From positions 74,999,519 to 75,063,518 of the forward strand of contig NC_080168.1 of the NCBI RefSeq assembly GCF_950295315.1: 64,000 bases of DNA. Reading direction: 5' to 3'. The DNA comes from Erinaceus europaeus. Taxonomy: Eukaryota; Chordata; Mammalia; Eulipotyphla; Erinaceidae. Positions within the stretch are counted from its first letter, which is position 1. Each line of letters starts with the position of its first letter. The position numbers were made by a program, and so were the translations under genes. The notes under the pieces are model-generated. The model made no database searches. It was not told the DNA's origin and saw nothing but the letters and a program-made list of their open reading frames with translations. Of the stretch, positions 56,646 through 64,000 are shown piece after piece.

Positions 56646-56890
56646 GGGGCCGGGTGGTGGCATACCTGCTTAAGCGCATGAATTACAATGTGCAAGGACC
56701 TGGGTTCAAGCCCCGGTCCCCACCTGCAGGGGAAAGCTTTACTAGTGGTGAAGGAGAGCTGCAGGTGTCTCTCTGTCTTTGTCCCTCTCTATCACCCCCT
56801 ACCTCTTGATTTCTGGCTATCTCAATCCAATAAATAAAGATAATAATAAATAAATAAATTTTAAAAAACTGTTGAAAAACTTAAAAAAAG
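56646..56890 (+). mobile_element. tRNA-derived SINE, family B, with TSD
   Basis: 'ggggccgggtggtggcatac', 'attacaatgtgcaaggacct', 'gggttcaagccccggtcccc', CT-rich middle and an AATA-rich tail. ACTATAGCTG at 56,636-56,645 is repeated at 56,891-56,900. Confidence 0.96.
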
Positions 56891-57024
56891 ACTATAGCTG
56901 ACCATTGAAAACACAAGAACTCTTTGTGAACTAGCAGAGTGGGATCAACTTGCTTACTGAAATTTTCCTTTGTAGGTGTATAACAATTAGGCTCAAATAA
57001 ATGTGAGTGCTACAAAAATGAAAA

Positions 57025-57190
57025 TAATCTATTTTTATTCATTTCTCCATCTATTAATTTAATATTTAGTTATCATCTACTATGTGCTAGAAACTAAACT
57101 TGGTACAAAATGATAAGTAAGTAACAGATCTTTAAGATTTTCAGCTATTGGAGGAAAGATGTATACATACAAGTAGGAGGGATGGCATGT
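57025..57190. repeat. Possible ancient mammalian repeat (L2/MIR type)
   Basis: 'atctactatgtgctagaaac' with an AT-rich lead and 'ggtacaaaatgataagtaag' parallels the motifs at 8,560 and 51,430; tentative. Confidence 0.4.
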
Positions 57191-57293
57191 TATTGTAGAG
57201 TATTATCAGAGCACCTTCCTCCCTCTTTGGCACTTCAGAAAAAAGAAGGGACTTGAGCTGAATCTTAGGGTTCTGTAAAAAGGGGACAAAATG

Positions 57294-57622
57294 GCGGGTC
57301 CAGAGGTAGTGCAGTGGGTTTAATGCACATGGTGCAAATGTCAAGGACTGGCATAAAGATCCCAGTTTGAGACCCCGGGTCCCCACCTGCAGGGGGGGGG
57401 GGTCACTTCACAAACAGTGAAGCAGGTCTGCAGGTGTCTATCTTTCTCTCCCCCAGTCTTCACCTCCTCTATCAATTTCTGTCTTATCCAATAACAACAA
57501 TGATAAACAACAAGGGCAGCAAAAGGTAAAAAAAAAAAAAAGCTTCTGGGAGCAGTGGATTCATAGTATAAGCACTGAGCCCCAGTGATAACCCTGGAGG
57601 CAAAAAAAAAAAAAAGGGGGGA
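57294..57622 (+). mobile_element. tRNA-derived SINE, family A, long form, with TSD
   Basis: 'gcgggtccagaggtagtgca', 'gtttgagaccccgggtcccc', 'aacagtgaagcaggtctgca', CT-rich middle, 'ctgggagcagtggattcata' and 'gtgataaccctggaggc' before the A-rich tail. GGGACAAAATG at 57,283-57,293 is repeated at 57,623-57,633. A G-run at 57,393-57,402 is an expansion. Confidence 0.95.
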
Positions 57623-57633
57623 GGGACAAAATG

Positions 57634-58044
57634 AAGAGTTTTTGAAGCTTAATAAATTTGAGAAAAGTCCCCTAAACTAGAAGAATAGCATTTGCAAAGT
57701 TTAAAAAAAAAAAGGTCATGGTTTATGTGAAGAAATTGCCTTCGGAGTGTAAGGGGGAACTATACACAGGAGGTAGAAGGTCAACTAATAATGAAGATGA
57801 CAGCAAGGCAAAGGTGAAAATATGAGTTTCCAGAAGACTTGTCAAGGGGTTTGGATTGCATTTACTAAGACAGGAATTCATAGGACATATACCAGAGACC
57901 AACAGGGTCCTAGAATGAGAAGGAAAAAAGTAGAATAGAGTGTCCAGACAGTCCAACAACTCTGCTTCAGCAACATAGCTTGGCAAGTATCTGTCTTACA
58001 TTGATCCTTCTTGACTATATATGTGCATTTGTGTGACTTTAATA
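57634..58044. other. Unique DNA, no gene seen
   Basis: No recognised feature. Confidence 0.45.
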
Positions 58045-58118
58045 CATACATATTTATCATTTCTTTATTTTGGATAGACACAGAGAGGACTTGAGAGGTG
58101 AGGGAAGGAGGGAGGGAA

Positions 58119-58167
<49 letters not shown>

Positions 58168-58205
58168 CTTGCTGCATTGCAGGTTGGGAAGGGGGGCAAG
58201 AGTCA
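58045..58205 (-). mobile_element. tRNA-derived SINE, family B, reverse, truncated
   Basis: 'tttctttattttggatagac', 'agagaggacttgagaggtga', a GA run, 'acttgctgcattgcaggttg'; the head region is missing. Confidence 0.75.
58121..58163. repeat. (GA)n microsatellite inside a SINE
   Basis: About 21 GA dinucleotides. Confidence 0.95.
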
Positions 58206-58930
58206 TTTATCCAATACTTTCTACTTTCTTTTATCAAAAGATGATATTTAGAAAACAAAACCCAGGCACTGGTATGTTAGCTGCTCCTGGGGTATCAGAA
58301 GGGAGAGCTTGAAACATAGTTTTATTCTCAAGTCTTGGTATATGCATAGTTATTTTTGTTCATCTTAAGCTAAATGTAAACTTAATAAGTTAAAATTAAG
58401 CTTAGATGGACAGCAGACATCCTCATAGGGAAAACCTGATTCTCCCTGTCTAGTTAGCTAAATTCAATTTCAGCACTTGAATTTTCATTTGAAAAGAGAT
58501 TTATGCTACTTTTAAATATAGAAAAGCTTGAAGATAATAACTATAAGAGAAGGTCATTAGGATAATGTAGAAAGTATCATTTAACTACATATATTTTGCA
58601 CGCACATATATATGTTATTAAGAGACTGAATAAAAATGGATGAAAGATGACAGAGTCATGAGGTAAGGTTAAGAGAAAGTGTGTTGTGATACTTCACAGG
58701 ACATTAAGAGTTGAAATAAAAAAGCTGCTGTGGAAATACATGAGGAAATAACTTGAACTTTTTTAGCAAGATTAATGCATAGATCTTAAGTGCCTGTATA
58801 TAGAAAGCTGAGAGGAAAAAGTCAGAAACAAATGTGGATTATGCTATGATGAACTGTGTATTGGGGAAAAATAATTGTGACTAGGGCACTTAAAATGGCA
58901 TATTCATCCGAACAAGCTTCAAACACTTCC
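58206..58930. other. Unique DNA, no gene seen
   Basis: No recognised feature. Confidence 0.5.
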
Positions 58931-58934
58931 TGAG

Positions 58935-59035
58935 GGCTGGGAAGAGGAATAGCTGTTGGTCTTTAGACTTTCATGCCTTGGAGTCCAGAGGTGTCAGGAT
59001 CAATCTCAAGCACCATCATAATACAGAGGTTAGTA
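58935..59035 (+). mobile_element. tRNA-derived SINE, family C, diverged
   Basis: 'gggctgggaagaggaatagc', 'ctttcatgccttggagtcca' and 'gtgtcaggatcaatctcaag' follow the family C layout. Confidence 0.6.
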
Positions 59036-59154
59036 ATATTCTAGTCTGCTTCATTTACTCTCTTCTTTCCTTAAAAATATATTTAAAAGTTTTATATGGC
59101 CTTCTGAGATGTAGTTAATGGATTTCAAGAGTATTTCAGGCTAAATAAGTAACC

Positions 59155-59370
59155 TATTATTATTATTTAGATAGGACAGAGAGAAATAGAGAGATGAGAG
59201 GAAGACAGAGAGGGGAAGAGAAAGATTGACACCTGCAGACCTGCTTCGCTGCTTGTGAAGTGACTCCCCTGCAGGTGGGGAGCTGGGGTCTTGAACTGGC
59301 GTCCTTCTGCTGGTCCTTGCACTTCACGCCACCTGCGCTTAACCCGCTATGCTACCACCCAACTGCCCAA
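59155..59370 (-). mobile_element. tRNA-derived SINE, family A, reverse
   Basis: 'ttagataggacagagagaaa', purine-rich block, 'acacctgcagacctgcttcg', 'ctcccctgcaggtggggagc' and head ending 'ctaccacccaactgccc'. Confidence 0.92.
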
Positions 59371-59405
59371 CTCCTTTTAGGATATTAAGCTCAAAAATAA
59401 AGAAG

Positions 59406-59736
59406 TAGGAGGAGGAGGAGGAGGAGGAGGAGGAGGGGAAGGAGAAGGAGAAAGAAAAGAAGGAGAAGAAGGAGAAAGAAGGAGAAGGAGGAGGAGGAGG
59501 AGGAGGAGAAAGAGAAGAAGGAGAAGAAGAAGGAGAAGAAGAAAGAGAAGGAGAAGGAGGAGAAGGAGGAGGAAGAGAAGGAGGTGGAGGAGAAGGAGAA
59601 GGAGAAGGAGGAGGAGGAGGAGGAGGAGAAGGAGAAGGAGAAGGAGGAGAAGGAGAAGGAGAAGGAGAAGGAGAAGGAGAAGAAGAAGAAGAAGAAGAAG
59701 AAGAAGAAGAAGAAGAAGAAGAAGAAGAAGAAGAAC
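59406..59736. repeat. Long purine triplet array (GGA/GAA)n, about 330 bp
   Basis: Almost pure purine on the plus strand, built of GGA and GAA triplets with mixed GGAGAA and GAAGGAGAA units, ending in about 20 uninterrupted GAA triplets (59,677-59,736). Frames across it encode only poly-Leu, poly-Ser/Pro, poly-Phe/Ser or Glu/Lys runs and are not genes. Confidence 0.97.
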
Positions 59737-60066
59737 CACCATGTATTAGATGAAAGGTCAGGAAGTTTATATAATAAAAAATATAAAATAGAGGAAAGCA
59801 AGCCTTCTCAACTTTGATGCTGGAACACATATACTGAATTCTAGTGAAATACACAGGAAATTAAGAGAGCCTTTAAATTAGACAATATATAGTGCTATAT
59901 AAACACAACATAGTGGCATTATTCTTCATTCTTTGTCATCACTATATTTGTTCTACTTTTATTCTTCAAATCATTTAATATTTCTTCAAGGCAATCAAGA
60001 AGACTATAATCTCACTATCCCTTATATTTAGGTGTAACAGAAATGTAGATGAAAGTGATACTTGTT

Positions 60067-60351
60067 GGGAGTTGGGCGGTAGCGCAGTGGGTTAAGCGCA
60101 GGTAGCCCAAAGCGCAAGGACCGATATAAGGATCCCAGTTCAAGCCCCCAGCTCCCTACCTGGAGGGGAGTCACTTCACAGGCGGTAAAGCAGGTCTGCA
60201 GGTGTCTGTCTTTCTCTCCCCCTCTCTGTCTTCCCCTCCTCTCTCCATTTCTCTCTGTCATATCCAACAACGATGACAACAATAGTAACTACAATAATAA
60301 AACAATAATGGCAACAAAAAAGAATAAAATATATATATATATATTTTAAAA
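60067..60351 (+). mobile_element. tRNA-derived SINE, family A, short form, well preserved
   Basis: Head 'gggagttgggcggtagcgca', 'gtgggttaagcgcaggtagc', 'cccagttcaagcccccagct', 'ggcggtaaagcaggtctgca' and 'ctgtcttcccctcctctctc', with an AATA/TA-rich tail. Flanks 'gatacttgttg' and 'gatacttgctg' (60,057 and 60,354) form a TSD with one difference. Confidence 0.95.
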
Positions 60352-60587
60352 AGCGATACTTGCTGCATATAAGCCTAATCCTTAAAAAGTTTTGTTTCAC
60401 TTCTAAGTCCATTTTATTGATGCTAAGTATAAAATAAAATGGAAGATTCCAAGAAGAAAATACATGATGAATTCTTAGAAAAAATATATTTGAAAGAACT
60501 AAATATATATTCACAATAAATAAACCTAGAAGAGAAAATTGTAGCCTCATCCAAAGAAGCTCCAAAAATATTCCAACTATTTTCTTT

Positions 60588-61070
60588 AATTGCCACCAGG
60601 GTTATTTCTGGGGCTCAGTGCTGGAACTATAAATCTATTGTTCCCAGTGGCGTGTTTTCTCTCTCTCTCTCTTACCCTTCTTCTCACCCTCCCTCTCCCT
60701 CTCCCTCTCCCTTCCCCTCTCCCTTCCCTTCTCCCTCTCCCTTCCCCTCTCCCTTCCCCTCTCCCTTCCCTTCCCTTCTCCCTCTCCCTCTCCCTTCCCC
60801 TCTCCCTCTCCCTTCCCCTCTCCCTTCCCCTCTCCCTCTCCCTCTCCCTCTTCGTCTCCCTCTCCCTCTCTCTTTTTCTATTTCATTTGACAGGACTAAG
60901 AGAAATTGAGAGGGGAGGAGTATAGAGAGGGAGAGAGAGATAGACAGACACTTGCAGACCTGTTTCACCACTGATGAAACATCCCCCTTGCAGGTGGGGG
61001 AAATGAGCTCAAACCTAGGTCCTTGTGCATGGTGATATGTGTGTTTGACCAGGTACACCATCTCCAGTCC
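60588..61070 (-). mobile_element. tRNA-derived SINE, reverse, with an expanded pyrimidine tract
   Basis: Left part 'ccaccagggttatttctggg' and 'gctcagtgctggaactataa' is the family A 3' end in reverse. After a 180-bp CTCCCT-type tract come 'ggactaagagaaattgagag', 'cttgcaggtggggg' and the head 'accaggtacaccatctccag'. Confidence 0.85.
60689..60870. repeat. Pyrimidine tract of CTCCCT and TTCCCC units
   Basis: Hexamer CTCCCT and variants (CCCTTCCCCTCT) for about 180 bp, lying inside the reverse SINE. Confidence 0.96.
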
Positions 61071-61327
61071 CCCACTCCCCCCCAACAAAAAATTTACTCA
61101 GCTTTGAATGTAATAAGTCTTCATAATACCAAAAGAAAATAAGAAATAACAAATCTTAACATGTCTTTTAAGACTACATAGTGGGTTTGAGCCACTACAA
61201 TTAACAAAACAGTAAAGTGTGGAGATTAGAAACAAAATAGTCTGTATGTGCATAGATGAAAAAAATCTCATGAAATCTAACAATGACTGAAACTAGTAAG
61301 TAGTTTTACAAAAATCAAAAGGACACT
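61071..61327. other. Unique DNA, no gene seen
   Basis: No recognised feature. Confidence 0.45.
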
Positions 61328-61490
61328 TATTTATTTTTTTATTATCTTACTTATTGGCTAGAGAAAGCCAGACATTGAGAGGAAGAGGAGACAGAGAGGG
61401 AGAGAGACAGAGACACCTGCAGCACTGCTCCACCATTTATGAAGCTTTCATCCTGCAGGTGGGGATCAGGGGTCTGAACCAGAGAGACAA
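61328..61490 (-). mobile_element. tRNA-derived SINE, family B, reverse, truncated
   Basis: 'tattggctagagaaagccag', purine-rich block, 'gacacctgcagcactgctcc' and 'ctgcaggtggggatcagggg'; ends within the head. Confidence 0.88.
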
Positions 61491-61551
61491 TATTTTTCAC
61501 TGCACTAGAATTCATGTACCATGTATTTCAGATTATTCAAGTTTAGAATTT

Positions 61552-61710
61552 CAGATGGAGAGATAATTCACTGGGCAGAGCCCCACTATGCACATGGCCC
61601 TGATATGAGCCCACACAACAAAAGGGAGGCACCATGATATCAGAGGAAATTCTGGTATGAGTTGTCTCTTCTTCTATCTCTAACTCTGTTAATATACTTG
61701 AAAGAAAAAA
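61552..61710 (+). mobile_element. tRNA-derived SINE, family E-like
   Basis: 'gatggagagataattcactg', 'ccactatgcacatggccctg', 'atatgagcccacacaacaaa' and a CT-rich end. Confidence 0.6.
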
Positions 61711-61814
61711 AAGCAACCTAAGATCTATAAAATTATGCATGTGCAATGCACTGGCTATGCAAAAATACTACTACTATTGATACAGTATACAATTCAATGT
61801 TTTTGGTATGCTCA

Positions 61815-62438
61815 CAGGTTATACATCATCTATAAATTACAGAGCACAGTCACCCAAAGGATAAAAAAAAATAGAAATGGCTATACCCTCTAGTAGTCAT
61901 TCCCAGTTTATGAAAACCACTAATTTTCTTCCTGTCTGTATGTGAAGATGCTCAACTGGACATTTCTAAAGGGAGCTGGACAATGTGCGGCTTTCTGTGT
62001 GCCTTCTTTCACTTTGCATAATGATTTTCAAATGGCAGCAGGGATTGATTAGTATCTCACTCCCTTATTTTGAAGAATAAGATTGCACAGTATGCATCTA
62101 TCTCATTTTGTTTATCTTCTCATTAGCCATGGAGATTAGGGTTGTCTGCATTTTGGATACTAGAAAGCACATATTTTCAATTGTCAAGTCTATGCCTACA
62201 CGAGGAACTATAGGACCAAATGGCAATACTATGATGAACTGTATGAGGAGATGCCAAACTGATTTGCAAAATGATTGCAGCATTCTACAGTCCTATCAAA
62301 ATGGATGATGTTGCCAACTTTTCCACATCCTTGTTCTTATGTGGGTATGAAGATATCATTGTGGTTTTGAATTGCCCTTTCTTAATGTCTGAATGGCTAA
62401 GGGTTTTGACTATCTGTCTGCCTATTGACCATTTGTAT
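61815..62438 (-). mobile_element. Old L1 (L1M type) 3' region, reverse, left part
   Basis: 'tgccaacttttccacatcct' followed by 'gatatcattgtggttttgaa' and 'ttgccctttcttaatgtctg' is the well-known reversed L1 ORF2-end order. It is broken by a solo LTR and continues beyond it with 'acatttgtatatcttttttg' and 'gagaaatgcttgaatcat'. Confidence 0.8.
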
Positions 62439-62444
62439 ATATTG
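62439..62444. repeat. Target-site duplication of the solo LTR, left
   Basis: ATATTG, repeated at 62,807-62,812. Confidence 0.92.
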
Positions 62445-62806
62445 TGTTTGTATGCTTCTAAATTCTGCTTCTAAGATCCCTTCTGTTTCATTGGTTTAAT
62501 CCCCCCCTGCTTAACACTTTATTCTATTTATATAACCACTGTTAACTGTTAACTAAGTACTGCCCTGCCTCCAGGGCATTGGTTTAATCCTCATTGTTTT
62601 GCATGCTTTTTCCTTCTCCCCACCCCCTATCCTACGTACATCCTCTTCAGACCTGACTCTTCTGCCTCAGGATATATAAGGACAAGATTGTGATTAGAGA
62701 TAGCTTAGATTGCACTGTGTTCCACATGAATAAAGACTGAACTACGTACCACTCAGCCATGAGTCCCTGGTTGTCTCTCTCTCCTGCCCGCGAAGCTAGC
62801 CCGACA
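62445..62806 (+). mobile_element. Solo LTR, 362 bp (subfamily B)
   Basis: Begins 'tgtttgtatgcttctaaatt' and ends 'gctagcccgaca'. TATA box near 62,673-62,680, AATAAA at 62,729-62,734, U5 with 'gagtccctggttgtctctct'. Perfect 6-bp TSD. It keeps the 'ccagggcattggtttaatcc' block shared by both LTR subfamilies. Confidence 0.94.
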
Positions 62807-62816
62807 ATATTGATTG

Positions 62817-62945
62817 TTTTTTTTTAGATAGACAGACAGACAGTTAATTAAAGAGATCAGAGCATTGAAGTTTCCTTCAATGAGGTAGCGGCTAAACTTA
62901 AACCTAGCTTGCAGCACACTATCAAAGTAAGATATTTCATTTGCC
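62817..62945 (-). mobile_element. tRNA-derived SINE, family E, reverse
   Basis: 'tagatagacagacagacagt', 'agatcagagcattgaagttt', 'ccttcaatgaggtagcggct' and 'gcagcacactatcaaagtaa' read as the reverse of the family E head. It lies inside the old L1 together with the solo LTR. Confidence 0.65.
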
Positions 62946-63060
62946 CTGACATTTGTATATCTTTTTTGGAGAAATGCTTGAATCATGTCTTAATCCTGAA
63001 TCTTTTTTCTTGTCCTAGTGCTTTATCTTTTTACTGATAAGTTGTAAAAGTTGTCATATA
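62946..63060 (-). mobile_element. Old L1 (L1M type) 3' region, reverse, right part
   Basis: 'acatttgtatatcttttttg' and 'gagaaatgcttgaatcatg' continue the L1 order from 62,438; the end is uncertain. Confidence 0.65.
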
Positions 63061-63261
63061 TTATAGATAATAAAAATAGCATATAGAGAATTTATATTAG
63101 TATAGATACAACTTGCATATACAGAATTTTAGTACATACAGAACTTGCAAATATTTTCTTACATAATAAGGATACTTGTTCTAGAAAGTTTATACAGATT
63201 TCATTCATAATAGTGTGAACCTGAAAATAACACAGGTGTTCATCAACAGAAGATTGAAGAG

Positions 63262-63365
63262 AGTCTGGGAGGTGGTACAGTGAATGGAGCACTGAACTTG
63301 CAACATATAAGGTCCTGAGTTCACTCCCAAGCATCTGATACACCTGAATAGTGCTCTGGTTCCGG
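63262..63365 (+). mobile_element. tRNA-derived SINE, family D
   Basis: 'gagtctgggaggtggtacag', 'tgaatggagcactgaacttg', 'aggtcctgagttcactccca' and 'tgaatagtgctctggttccg'. Confidence 0.75.
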
Positions 63366-63475
63366 GATAACAGGGGTACAGTTCCTACCACCAGAATTTC
63401 ATAAACCCTCCCCTCCACTGGAAGGTTTCCTATTCTTTATCCTTCTGGTAGTATGGGCCAAAGATCTTTATGGAG
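63366..63475 (-). mobile_element. L1 3' UTR fragment, reverse
   Basis: 'ttcctattctttatccttct' and 'ggtagtatgggccaaagatc' are the reverse of the L1 3' UTR block containing 'gggataaagaatagg' and 'gggtccat' (53,820-53,860). 'gtacagttcctaccaccaga' is the reverse of the 'tggtgggaattgt' block. Confidence 0.65.
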
Positions 63476-63806
63476 TGTATAATTAATATTTTAATATGAA
63501 AAGAAGAATATACTATATTAGTAAAACAGAATTATTACCCATCAAGAATAGAAATGAACTATTGCTAAACCAAAGAACAGATTAATCTAAAAATAAACCT
63601 ACCATGTGAATGCATGTGACAAAATTAGTATATAGCATATGATTCTATTTATATGAAATTCTAGGACTATAACTTATATATTCCAGGAAGTGAACTAGTG
63701 GCTATTTTCTGGGAGAGGACAGAAAGGAACTTTAGAGAGCTATATGGATTTAGACAGTATTTATATTATTTGTTACAACTAGTGAAAATGCACATTGGAA
63801 ATCCAT

Positions 63807-63996
63807 TTTTTAATATCTTTATTTACTAGATAGAGACAGCCAGAAATCAAGTGAGTGATAGAGAAGGAGAGAGACAGAGAGACACCTGCAGCACTACTTT
63901 ACCACTCGCAAAGCTTTCCTCCTGCAGGTGGGGACCGGGGACTCGAACCCGGGTCCTTATACATTGTAATACATGTGCTCACCACCACCTGGCCCT
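63807..63996 (-). mobile_element. tRNA-derived SINE, family B, reverse
   Basis: 'aatatctttatttactagat', 'agagacagccagaaatcaag', 'gacacctgcagcactacttt', 'ctgcaggtggggaccgggga', 'ctcgaacccgggtccttata' and the head ending 'caccacctggccctg'. Well preserved at the box-B-like part. Confidence 0.94.
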
Positions 63997-64000
63997 GAAA

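Noticed and set aside
59339..59854. Long minus-strand frames rich in Ser/Pro, Leu or Phe
   Set aside because: They are translations of the GGA/GAA repeat array in three frames.
60590..61088. Frames rich in Leu/Pro/Ser or Gly/Arg/Glu
   Set aside because: Translations of the CTCCCT-type tract inside a SINE.

Overview
This is a mammalian, AT-rich, non-coding window, most probably from an erinaceid hedgehog. That call rests on recognition of dozens of copies of tRNA-derived SINEs with the hedgehog type of head (box-B-like 'ggttcgagcccc'), the CT-rich middle and the 'gcagtggattcgtagtgcaggcac' type of 3' part. It also rests on a lineage-type L1 and a family of short LTR retroelements. I see no convincing host exon on either strand. 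The window is best read as intergenic or intronic DNA filled by retroelements.

Layout. 1-13.8 kb: mostly unique DNA with scattered SINEs and old mammalian repeats (MIR, a Tigger-like piece). 13,812-21,131: a full-length L1 with a 13-bp target-site duplication (TSD), a partly duplicated 5' UTR, an open ORF1 and a broken ORF2. 21.1-26.9 kb: unique DNA with SINEs. 26,943-29,700: a very young LTR retroelement. Its two 448-bp LTRs differ at one base, its TSD is 6 bp, its primer-binding site is tRNA-Lys(UUU)-like and it carries no recognisable gag, pro, pol or env. Its internal part holds an unidentified 189-207-codon ORF and a 19-bp tandem array. It sits inside a SINE that also received a solo LTR (29,782-30,146, minus strand, own 6-bp TSD). 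30.2-42.1 kb: SINEs, L1 3' fragments, a tRNA-Ile-like 5' half (31,192) and a short L1 copy joining L1 5' and 3' ends (32,431-32,868). 42.3-45.2 kb: an older mosaic of the same LTR family with several internal/LTR junctions in tandem. 45-64 kb: mostly unique DNA with SINEs, an L1 3' segment (52.9-53.98 kb), two long purine/pyrimidine tracts (59.4 and 60.7 kb) and a solo LTR (62,445-62,806) inside an old L1.

How the parts relate. The L1 is the likely type of source of the machinery that moved the SINEs; several copies show 10-14-bp TSDs next to A-rich tails. The LTR elements lack their own enzymes and would need proteins from an intact relative elsewhere. Most of the biological interest is in the young LTR element, the spliced-looking L1 copy, the duplicated L1 promoter region and the mosaic LTR locus. 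All family names come from pattern recognition; no database search was possible.
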